Shown here: piece after piece, positions 40,558 to 48,080 of the stretch
How positions within the stretch are numbered: the stretch's first letter is position 1
Layout: every line of letters begins with the position of its first letter
IMG/VR virus record: IMGVR_UViG_3300037558_002241
Location: 1-63,387 of that record
DNA from: a virus
DNA: 63,387 nucleotides
Strand: one strand, 5' to 3'
The notes under the pieces: generated by a model
The model's input: only the letters and a program-made list of their open reading frames with translations
Told to the model about the DNA's origin: nothing
Databases searched by the model: none
Translations under genes and position numbers: made by a program

Positions 40558-40978
40558 GTTCTTTCTCCGTCATTACTTGAAATTCCCACTTTCGATCAGA
40601 ACAAAACTCTTCTGCTGCTTTCCATTTTGCTAAATTTTTAGCATATTCTAGAGATTCGTAAATATGTTTTCTAGTCCTCTTTTTTGTAGTTGGAGGAGCA
40701 CACTGTTTGGCAGGTTTTACTTCAATAACCTTCTCTACTACTTGACCATGTACATTCTTGTATTTGATGTAGAAGTCAGGAAAGTATCTACGAACTTTTC
40801 TTGTAGTTGGATCATAATATGGAATATGAAATTCTTCAGATGCCCATTGTAGTATTGATTCTTTCCGGTCACAATATACCATAAACTTACGCTCCCACAA
40901 TGAGCGATAGATTATGTTTCTAGAGTCCCCTTTGTATTTTTTGGGGTTTGATGGTCTATAGCGACCTTGATAGGACAT
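40547..40978 (-). CDS. 4: Head completion protein, gp4-like
   Basis: The start is ATG 40978-40976 (MSYQGRYRPSNPKKYKGD); an upstream in-frame ATG at 41044 would run into the divergent gp54 gene. The 143 residues include SLWERKFMVYCDRKESILQWASEEFHIPYYDP, FPDFYIKYKN and VIEVKPAKQ: the E...D...ExK arrangement of a TnsA/PD-(D/E)XK-like endonuclease fold. T4 gp4 completes filled heads and is thought to trim DNA ends. First gene of the leftward unit. Confidence 0.85.
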   Translation of the reverse strand: MSYQGRYRPSNPKKYKGDSRNIIYRSLWERKFMVYCDRKESILQWASEEFHIPYYDPTTRKVRRYFPDFYIKYKNVHGQVVEKVIEVKPAKQCAPPTTKKRTRKHIYESLEYAKNLAKWKAAEEFCSDRKWEFQVMTEKELGI

Positions 40979-41000
40979 ACATAGTATAGCGACCATAGTG

Positions 41001-41007
41001 TATTTAG
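41001..41007 (-). promoter_or_regulatory. Late-type promoter box (CTAAATA) for the gp4-gp53 unit
   Basis: On the minus strand CTAAATA lies 22 bases before the gp4 ATG, the same distance as the CTAAATA before gp26 on the other strand. The divergent gap to gp54 is only 35 bases. Confidence 0.55.
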
Positions 41008-41013
41008 ATAGGG

Positions 41014-41919
41014 ATGGCCAAACCCAACGCCTTTGAAAGAGCAAACATAAGCACGGACAAACTTTATGATGGCAGTTCTCAAAATGGAGCGTTGAATCCT
41101 GCTTTCAATAACCAATACGATGTTTCTATCAATTTTGGAGATGCTGAAGGTGGAAATTTGTTGAATTACATCAAAAAATATGATAAGAATGGACGAGGTG
41201 AACCTGGTCAATTCCTATCGTTATTTTGTTCTGAGGCACTGCTACCTGGATCTCAAATTCAAACTTCTAAAGTTGATGGACTCCGCCAAGGATTGTCTCA
41301 GGATTATGCAATATATCGTAGATATCCAGATATCAACTTGACTTGGTATTCAACGCAAGATTATTTTACTAATGATATTTTCAATGCTTGGATGGAGTTT
41401 ATCTCTCCTTTAGATATTGGTTCATTTGGAAAACGTAAAGCAGATAGGGAGACTCGAAAAAACTCAAAAAATGCTGGTCGTAGACTGCAATACCCAAATA
41501 GTTATAAGTGTGGTATGCAAATTACTGCATTATCTAGAGATGGTGGTAGTAATTTTATTACTTATCATATTGAAAGAGCATTTCCAACCAGTATTATCGC
41601 TGCTCCTCTTGCATATGGTAAGGCAGAACTAATCAAGACTACAGTATCATTCAAATACGAAAATTACTTTACTGAAAGGAGTGGGGTTGGAACTGTAAAA
41701 GATACTGCTATTATACTGTCAGAGAAAGAAAGACAAGCAGCAACAGAAGCAGCAGCAAAAGCGGAAAGGGAAGCTAATCAAGACTTTGCTGATGATACTG
41801 GCAAAACTCTTGCAGAGGCAGCAATTCTTAGAGGTGGAGGATCTCTTCCAGAAGTAGTTATTGATGGGGGTACTGGCAATAGGAGTGGTAACACACTATC
41901 TAACAGCACCACTGCGTGA
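41014..41919 (+). CDS. 54: Baseplate tail tube initiator, gp54-like
   Basis: The 301-residue protein has a tail-tube-type fold signature: QFLSLFCSEALLPGSQIQTSKVDG, FNAWMEFISPLD, and ITYHIERAFPTSIIAAPLAYGKAELIKTTVSFKYENYFTE, the last block typical of gp54 and gp19 relatives. The C-terminal 60 residues are a charged Ala/Glu tail with no T4 counterpart. gp54 sits on the baseplate with gp48 and starts tube growth. Adjacent divergent gp4 agrees with the virion module. Confidence 0.75.
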   Translation: MAKPNAFERANISTDKLYDGSSQNGALNPAFNNQYDVSINFGDAEGGNLLNYIKKYDKNGRGEPGQFLSLFCSEALLPGSQIQTSKVDGLRQGLSQDYAIYRRYPDINLTWYSTQDYFTNDIFNAWMEFISPLDIGSFGKRKADRETRKNSKNAGRRLQYPNSYKCGMQITALSRDGGSNFITYHIERAFPTSIIAAPLAYGKAELIKTTVSFKYENYFTERSGVGTVKDTAIILSEKERQAATEAAAKAEREANQDFADDTGKTLAEAAILRGGGSLPEVVIDGGTGNRSGNTLSNSTTA

Positions 41920-41925
41920 CCCCTT

Positions 41926-41932
41926 CTAAATA
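41926..41932 (+). promoter_or_regulatory. Late-type promoter box (CTAAATA) before gp26
   Basis: CTAAATA starts seven bases after the gp54 stop and its last base is 22 before the next ATG. Matches the other late-type boxes of the structural genes. Confidence 0.55.
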
Positions 41933-41953
41933 AAGTTACTGAATTGAATAATT

Positions 41954-42676
41954 ATGCCATTACCTAAGGTCGTAGCACCTATTTTTGAAGTTACTTTACT
42001 TTCTACTGGCAAACCTGTAAAATATCGCCCTTTCCTTGTCAAAGAAGAAAAGGCACTTTTGATTGCTTTAGAAAGTGGTAATCAGAAAGACATTATTTCT
42101 ACAGTAAAAGAAGTTTTGAAAGCATGCGTGACTTCACGTATCAAAATTGAAACTTTACCTAGTTTTGATCTCGAATATTTGTTTTTGAATATCCGTGGCA
42201 AATCTGTTGGTGAGACTGTTGATCTATTGATTACTTGTGATGATGACCCTGAAACTCAGGTTCCTTTGAAAATTCATATGTCAGACATTGGTCTTGATGT
42301 TCCAGACAACCATAAAGATAAAATTGATCTTGGTGGTGGGATTGGGATTCAACTAAAGTATCCTTCTATGAATGAGTTTCTGGAACAAAACTTTAGCGTT
42401 GATGTCAAAGAAAAGGTAAAACTTGATGATGCTTTCAAGGCAGTTGCAAAATGTGTAGAAACTATCTACACCGAAGATGAGGCATGGACATCATCTGATT
42501 GTACCCAAACTGAAATTATCAAGTTTATTGAACAACTAAGTTCTCAACAGTTCAAAAAAATTGAAGAGTTCTTTGAAACAATGCCTTGTTTGAAATATGA
42601 GGGTAGTGTCGAAAATCCTAACACAGGAGTAGAAACGGCAGTTGTCATTGAAGGTATGGCAAATTTTTTCGGATAA
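41954..42676 (+). CDS. 26: Baseplate hub assembly protein, gp26-like
   Basis: The 240-residue protein starts with the T4 gp26 type block: PIFEVTLLSTGKPVKYRPFLVKEEKALLIALES. DLEYLFLNIRGKSVGETV and the C-terminal LSSQQFKKIEEFFETMP follow. In T4 this protein helps assemble the central hub and is found near gp27/gp28/gp29 genes. Here it precedes hub and tape-measure-like genes. The last A of its stop starts the small gene. Confidence 0.85.
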   Translation: MPLPKVVAPIFEVTLLSTGKPVKYRPFLVKEEKALLIALESGNQKDIISTVKEVLKACVTSRIKIETLPSFDLEYLFLNIRGKSVGETVDLLITCDDDPETQVPLKIHMSDIGLDVPDNHKDKIDLGGGIGIQLKYPSMNEFLEQNFSVDVKEKVKLDDAFKAVAKCVETIYTEDEAWTSSDCTQTEIIKFIEQLSSQQFKKIEEFFETMPCLKYEGSVENPNTGVETAVVIEGMANFFG

Positions 42677-42855
42677 TGATGTACCATACGACTATTGATG
42701 CCCATATGGAAGTCAACTTCGCATTATTGCAGCATCATCATTGGTCGTTGAGTGATATTGAGAATCTTATACCATGGGAACGAGAGGTATATATAAAATA
42801 CCTATCGAATATGTTGGATAAACAAAAGTTAGAGATGCAAAACGCTAATGGATAG
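42676..42855 (+). CDS. Small baseplate-hub-assembly candidate, 59 aa
   Basis: The ATG overlaps the gp26 stop and a second ATG follows immediately; the stop overlaps the next gene by 8 bases. The 59-residue frame has QHHHWSLSDIENLIPWEREVYIKYL, a short motif (W-L-IExxIPWERxxY) I associate with tail assembly proteins coded after gp26, where T4 has gp51. The length is far below T4 gp51, so the name is not used. Tight packing supports it being real. Confidence 0.5.
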   Translation: MMYHTTIDAHMEVNFALLQHHHWSLSDIENLIPWEREVYIKYLSNMLDKQKLEMQNANG

Positions 42856-44623
42856 CAACACTGTCACAGCAGTAACACCATTACTTGCTCCTGTAAGGAG
42901 TGAGGTAAATCGTGCACAAAATACTGCGGACGAAGTTGCTGAAAACCAGGGTAAGGTAACTAGAAGACTTGGCAGTATTCTCCTTGATATGGAGAGAATG
43001 GATGCCAGCATGAAGGTTATCCGTAAAGAGATCCAGAAAGATATTAGGACAAGACAAAGGGAACTGAATAGAGAATCTAAGATAATTCAAAAAGACCAAA
43101 AAAATTTAGAACTACTGAAAACTAGTTTCTTTGGTATTAGAGAATTTGTTGGAAAAGTAGCATTTGTTTCTGCAATTGGTAACCTTCTCAGAGGTGACTT
43201 TGGCAATGCTACTGTTGATGCTGGCACTGCCGCACTCGCTTACCTACCAGAAATAGCAGGAGGAGTTGCCAGTATACTTGGCATCAAAGCTATTGCTGGA
43301 AGTAGAGGAGGAAGGACACCTCAAGGGGGCGTAAGACCAGCAGGAGGACTTCCTGGTAGAGGTAACATGGGTAGAGGACGTGCTGGTGGTATCATGGCGC
43401 TACTTGCTTTAGGAGCAATGGCGCTTGGTGGAATGAGCGGAGGGCAACAATCAGGCGATCAAAAACGTGGTCAACTTTTGCAACAAGAAGTTGCATCTGG
43501 AAATATCATCAATCGAGATGACGTTGAAAGATTTGGGAGTATATCTAGAAGATTTAGTAGAGCGTTAGATCGTTTTGTTGGATTGACGTTGGGAAAAGAT
43601 AAAGAGGATGAATCTTCCAAAGAATCCGACGGTGATAAAGACGGGGACAAGGATAAAGGAAGAGATCCTTATCAGGATCCGGGAGGAACCAGAGTAACTG
43701 ATGATGCTGATCAAAGCAAAGCGTTCCCGTCTGGAATGGTTACTGGACCTGAGGCAAATATTGGTATGACACCTACTGCTGATGGTAGGAATTCATATCA
43801 TGTGGATACGAAATTCAATAAAGATCTTCCGATGGAAGATGTTGTCAATATGATGGATCAACTTGCTAGAGGTTATGAAGAGCAAGGTAGAACAATGGAG
43901 TTTTCAAATACTGCGGTAGCAGATAGAAGGTATAGTACTGATATGACTTATGCTGAGAAAGTAAAACTCATGGAAGATGCTTTTGCTGCACATTCTCATA
44001 GTTCGTCCGGTCAGTTCAATAGTATTGATTACTATATCAATAAAGAGAACGAGACTCGTAGTGGTCAAAGTGCTGAAAATGCTGAAATATTATTGCCAAC
44101 TTTGGGTGGAAGTAGTATACGATATGGAGAATCTCCTGGATACGGTGCATTTGCTAATACTGTAGATGCTAATGGTAAGATACTTACTAAAACTGGACAT
44201 GGAGATGATAAAAAGTTTGAGATGCCATTGGGCGGTCTTGTTATAGATATTGATCCTACAGAAATACAAGACCCTTTGACACAGGATACGCCGTCCATCA
44301 ATCCTGCGTCTTCAGAAACACCTCGTTCGCAGCAAGTCGATCCTCTGCCGCCAAATTATCAACCTGCTAAAATTGAGACTCCACAAAACATAGAACCACC
44401 TAAAGAAGAATCCGGAGATCAAGCATCATTGCCATTAGATCTTCCAAATATAGGAGGAGGACAGGAATCTACTCCTGCACCACAACCTATTGCGGGTGCT
44501 AGTCCTCCTCCAAGTAATACTGATGTTAGGGTGGAAGCAATTGCTTTCAGTGGTACTGGCAATGCCATTGCTAATTTGAGTTTGTTGTCTAACTACAATT
44601 CTCCATCTTTGATAGCAACATAA
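42848..44623 (+). CDS. Large Gly/Pro-rich tail protein, tape-measure-like (first)
   Basis: The 591-residue protein starts with a long coiled coil (about 15-90: AQNTADEVAENQGKVTRRLG, MERMDASMKVIRKEIQKD, REL-RES). A hydrophobic AALAYLPEIAGGVASILGIKAIAG segment and Gly/Arg repeats (GGRTPQGGVRPAGGLPGRG) follow. The middle is acidic and the C-terminus Pro-rich. In T4 this position holds hub and tape-measure genes, so it is probably an internal tail protein. No clear homology to T4 gp29 is visible. Confidence 0.6.
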   Translation: MDSNTVTAVTPLLAPVRSEVNRAQNTADEVAENQGKVTRRLGSILLDMERMDASMKVIRKEIQKDIRTRQRELNRESKIIQKDQKNLELLKTSFFGIREFVGKVAFVSAIGNLLRGDFGNATVDAGTAALAYLPEIAGGVASILGIKAIAGSRGGRTPQGGVRPAGGLPGRGNMGRGRAGGIMALLALGAMALGGMSGGQQSGDQKRGQLLQQEVASGNIINRDDVERFGSISRRFSRALDRFVGLTLGKDKEDESSKESDGDKDGDKDKGRDPYQDPGGTRVTDDADQSKAFPSGMVTGPEANIGMTPTADGRNSYHVDTKFNKDLPMEDVVNMMDQLARGYEEQGRTMEFSNTAVADRRYSTDMTYAEKVKLMEDAFAAHSHSSSGQFNSIDYYINKENETRSGQSAENAEILLPTLGGSSIRYGESPGYGAFANTVDANGKILTKTGHGDDKKFEMPLGGLVIDIDPTEIQDPLTQDTPSINPASSETPRSQQVDPLPPNYQPAKIETPQNIEPPKEESGDQASLPLDLPNIGGGQESTPAPQPIAGASPPPSNTDVRVEAIAFSGTGNAIANLSLLSNYNSPSLIAT

Positions 44624-44624
44624 T

Positions 44625-46535
44625 ATGAAGAACTTTGCAGCAGTAACTCAGTTAGTAATTAGACGCAATCGTCTTATTACTGAAGGCGAAAATAGAAATC
44701 TTAGAGCAAGAGAAAAACTTTCTAAACAAAGAGAAAGTGCTTACTCAAGTTTCAAAGCAGAGTTAGCAAGAGAAAAAGAAAAAACTAATAATCCTTTTAC
44801 TGGTGGGGGATTATTAGGTGCCCTTGGTACTGGTGCTATAGGTACTGGTCTTCTCAATAAAATTAGGGGTGGTCGTGGTGGTCCTGGTGTTCGTCCCGGT
44901 CGCGGTGGTCGTCCTGGTCCTGGTGGTGGTAGAGTAAAACCTGGGAATAAGATTGTTCCTGGACCTAGAGCTAAAATTCCTGGTGGGGGAGGGTTGCGTG
45001 GTGGTCTGCGAATGGGAAGATTCAACGCTGTTGCCACTACAGCATTGACTGGTGTTGATTATGGAATGAGACTGTCAGAGGGTCAGACACAAACACAGGC
45101 AGTTAGTGGTGCACTTAGCACAACAGCAGGTGGTTTGGCAGGTATGGCTGCTGGTGCCAAAGGTGGTGCTTTACTTGGTGGATCTATTGGTGCATTTTTT
45201 GGTGGAGTGGGTGCTGTTCCTGGTGCTGCTATTGGTGGTGCTCTAGGTGGTTTGATAGGAAGTTTTACTGGTGCAAATTTAGGTGCTGGTATTTCTGATA
45301 AACTTACTGGTGTTGGGCAAAGTGCAGACTTACGTAGACAACTAGAAATTCAGAAAAGTAAATTATCTGAGACCACTAAAATGCGGGGGTCGAATGATGA
45401 TTATGATGAAGCAGTTACTAAGTTAGAAAGTCTGGTTATTGGAGGAGAAGATGGAAGTGGTGGTGGTATCCCAAACTTCCTAAATGCTGATGACGAGGGA
45501 GATCCTCCACCTACTGGTTTAGGTAGAGGAGGAACAAATGGACCAAACGCACCTTCTTTTCAAGAACAATTAGATAAAATAAAAAGAAAAGCAATTCCGG
45601 CAGAAGTTGGTGATTTTGTTCCTGATCTGAGAGCAAAATTTGATGAAAGTGGGGGGCAGCGTCAAGCAGTAGATACTCCTTACGGTCGATTGATTATGTC
45701 TCCACGTACTGGAATATTTGATCCCAATAAGAGTATTCCTAAAATGCGGTTTATCTCTAATGAGGAAACTGCACTTCGTAGGGAGTATACACAAAGAACA
45801 CTTGATAATCCTCTTATAGGAGGGTTTCTTGTTGGACAAGACCTACTCAATAATATACCTATTGCTAAAATTGGTGGAGGACGTGTGCGAGGTCCTGTGC
45901 AAACTAAACAACCTCCGAAACTTACTGCTCCTCCGAGAACTTCCCCGAGAACTGTTCCTCCTGTAACTTCTAGAACACCTGCTGGTCAGAGTATTTACGA
46001 TAGAATTTTTGGACCAGGACGAAGAATACCAAAGGTAATGTCTCCAGAAAAACCTCCGAAGACTGCACCTGCACCTACTGGAGAACAAATCCTTATGGAT
46101 AGACTCCAATCTACGCCACAACAATCTTCCAAATTTAGTAATTTCTTCCAATATTTGAAGGGTAGAAATCAAGCGAAGCAAGATGCTAAGGCAGATATGA
46201 CAAACCAGAGTTTTCTAGATAACATTACAAAACCAACTCAGAAAAACTTTGTACGAGACAGAACCCAAGCTGCTCAACAAAGTGGAAGTGGATTGGCAGA
46301 GTTCTTCTCTAATTTCAAAAACCCGCTTCCTAAAGTTGGTAAGGGTAGTGGTATTGATTTGAATGGGTTAGCACCATTATTCCTGCTGCCACTTTTAGAT
46401 ATTGCAAAACCACAAGAACAAATGAGTCAGGCAACCCCAAAACAACCAAAGGAAGAACCTTCTGGCAGCGTTATGCCTGGGGGTAATAATAAATATGGCA
46501 TAGATGTCTTTTCCTATCTGGATATTATCAAGTAA
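44625..46535 (+). CDS. Large Gly/Pro-rich tail protein, tape-measure-like (second)
   Basis: The 636-residue protein has the same plan as the gene before it: an N-terminal charged helix (RNRLITEGENRNLRAREKLS...), a Gly/Arg/Pro stretch (GGRGGPGVRPGRGG), and hydrophobic Gly-Ala segments (GGLAGMAAGAKGGALLGGSIG, AAIGGALGGLIGSFTGANLG) typical of tape measure and membrane-active tail proteins. The Pro-rich second half contains APPRTSPRT-type repeats. Starts one base after the previous stop. It may help DNA enter through the membrane. Confidence 0.6.
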   Translation: MKNFAAVTQLVIRRNRLITEGENRNLRAREKLSKQRESAYSSFKAELAREKEKTNNPFTGGGLLGALGTGAIGTGLLNKIRGGRGGPGVRPGRGGRPGPGGGRVKPGNKIVPGPRAKIPGGGGLRGGLRMGRFNAVATTALTGVDYGMRLSEGQTQTQAVSGALSTTAGGLAGMAAGAKGGALLGGSIGAFFGGVGAVPGAAIGGALGGLIGSFTGANLGAGISDKLTGVGQSADLRRQLEIQKSKLSETTKMRGSNDDYDEAVTKLESLVIGGEDGSGGGIPNFLNADDEGDPPPTGLGRGGTNGPNAPSFQEQLDKIKRKAIPAEVGDFVPDLRAKFDESGGQRQAVDTPYGRLIMSPRTGIFDPNKSIPKMRFISNEETALRREYTQRTLDNPLIGGFLVGQDLLNNIPIAKIGGGRVRGPVQTKQPPKLTAPPRTSPRTVPPVTSRTPAGQSIYDRIFGPGRRIPKVMSPEKPPKTAPAPTGEQILMDRLQSTPQQSSKFSNFFQYLKGRNQAKQDAKADMTNQSFLDNITKPTQKNFVRDRTQAAQQSGSGLAEFFSNFKNPLPKVGKGSGIDLNGLAPLFLLPLLDIAKPQEQMSQATPKQPKEEPSGSVMPGGNNKYGIDVFSYLDIIK

Positions 46536-47815
46536 TGAAGAATAGGAATAACCGTTGGACTAAAGACTTCACTGTTCAAAAACTCAATGTTGTTACAGAT
46601 GAAGGATCTAGGTCTCTTCAATCTTTAGTAGGACAATCACTATCAATTAGATATGAAGAGAGTGCAGGTAACACACTAACAGTGTCTTTTGTGTTTTCTG
46701 ATGCAGTGGGATTCCGTGCTGCAACACCTCTTCGTAGTGGTCAAGCAGTAGAACTTGTTATTGATCACCCTAGTATTGATGAACCATTTGAGTTTAGTCA
46801 AAGTAAAAATAATGAACTAATAATTAGCAATATAATCTCGGCATTCTCTGATGCAAAGAGAGAAATATTTGGTTTTGAATGTATTACTCAAACTACTATG
46901 AGTAATCAAACAACACGTGTCATCAAGAAATACAAGGGTAAGATCTCTGACAGTGTTGAGAAAATTTTCAAAGAAGTTTTAGAAGTAGAAAGTGATAGAA
47001 TTGATATTGTAGATGATAGTTCAAATACCTATGATTTCATGGGTAATTACATGAGACCTCTTGATTGTATTAGTAGGTTGTCTGCAAAGACCGTTGGAGA
47101 CATTGAAGGTAAAAACTCTCCTGATAAAGGTAGTGCTGGTTATTTCTTGACCGAAACTGAACGTAGTGGGTATCGATTTTTCTCAGTTGACAAAGCACTA
47201 AAGAGAGAAGTAGAAGAAAATTATGTAAAAAAATCTGCCAAGTCTGCTACTGAAGTAAATAATTTTTCTTTGGTTGGGACACCAGAGTTTGTGGCAAGTC
47301 ATGATATCATCAAAAAACTCATGGAGGGACAATACAAATCAGCAAATTGGTACTATAATATCATTGACCGTACTCCACACTTTGTAGAATATAGTTACAA
47401 AGACAGTAAACTACCCAGTGCAAATGAAGATCAGTTTATTCCTAACGGAATTGACGAGAAATTTTCTAGAATATATACAACTGCACTAGACGTGGGGGCA
47501 ATGTCAGACAATACTGACTTGAAAACTATAGCAGAAACTGTTGCTTGGAGACAAGCACATGCATCTGCTAGGTATCAGTCATTGATGTCTGAATTTGTAA
47601 AGGTCACAATTCCTTTGAACCTTAGTATTCAAGTTGGAAGTATGTTGAACTTCAAATTTCCAAACCTAAATACTGAGAAGAATAAGGAAGGTGTAAACCC
47701 GTCCTCCGGTAACTATATGGTTTTCTCACTTGCACATGAGATGGGTAATCCAAAAGGTGCTTTTACTGGACTTTACATTGTTCGAGATTCCTTCACATTC
47801 TATTCTAATGACTAG
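46535..47815 (+). CDS. Baseplate hub protein, gp27-like
   Basis: The 426-residue protein begins with a phage-tail type beta domain (FTVQKLNVVTDEGSRSLQSLVGQSLSIRYEES). It continues with KYKGKISDSVEKIFKEVL and ends with LNLSIQVGSMLNFKFPNLN and NYMVFSLAHEM, a pattern of gpD/gp27-type hub proteins. It is encoded just before the gp5-like hub gene, as in T4-related phages. The assignment rests on position and overall layout, so gp27 is likely but not proven. Confidence 0.6.
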   Translation: MKNRNNRWTKDFTVQKLNVVTDEGSRSLQSLVGQSLSIRYEESAGNTLTVSFVFSDAVGFRAATPLRSGQAVELVIDHPSIDEPFEFSQSKNNELIISNIISAFSDAKREIFGFECITQTTMSNQTTRVIKKYKGKISDSVEKIFKEVLEVESDRIDIVDDSSNTYDFMGNYMRPLDCISRLSAKTVGDIEGKNSPDKGSAGYFLTETERSGYRFFSVDKALKREVEENYVKKSAKSATEVNNFSLVGTPEFVASHDIIKKLMEGQYKSANWYYNIIDRTPHFVEYSYKDSKLPSANEDQFIPNGIDEKFSRIYTTALDVGAMSDNTDLKTIAETVAWRQAHASARYQSLMSEFVKVTIPLNLSIQVGSMLNFKFPNLNTEKNKEGVNPSSGNYMVFSLAHEMGNPKGAFTGLYIVRDSFTFYSND

Positions 47816-47849
47816 CGAAAACGTATTTATTGATAAGGAGTTCTAAACC

Positions 47850-48080
47850 ATGTCACAACCACGACAGAAAGATCCGTCCGATCCACTTTATGATGCAAAT
47901 GATAAGTGGAATGAATACAAGGTAGATCTACATTGTAATGAGACACACTCAGATGATGAGTGGGATCCAAATACAGAAGGTAAGATTGCTGATCCAAGGA
48001 ATCGTCACCAAGATAAAGTTCTAGATGAGTTCTGTGACAATCACCCTGGTTCACCTATGTGTAAAGTATTTGATGACTAA
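47850..48080 (+). CDS. Small acidic protein with a CP12-like C-terminus, 76 aa
   Basis: A strong ribosome binding site (AAGGAG) precedes the ATG. The 76-residue protein is very acidic. Its C-terminus, LDEFCDNHPGSPMCKVFDD, resembles the C-terminal loop of CP12 (YCxDNPxxxECRxYxD), the disulfide-regulated inhibitor of GAPDH and PRK in the Calvin cycle. The N-terminal part lacks CP12's usual AWDAVEELxA helix. So it may be a diverged CP12 or an unrelated structural protein, as its neighbours are baseplate genes. Confidence 0.55.
   Translation: MSQPRQKDPSDPLYDANDKWNEYKVDLHCNETHSDDEWDPNTEGKIADPRNRHQDKVLDEFCDNHPGSPMCKVFDD

Noticed and set aside
47824-47831. AATAAATA on the minus strand
   Set aside because: No leftward gene lies downstream, so it is probably chance.
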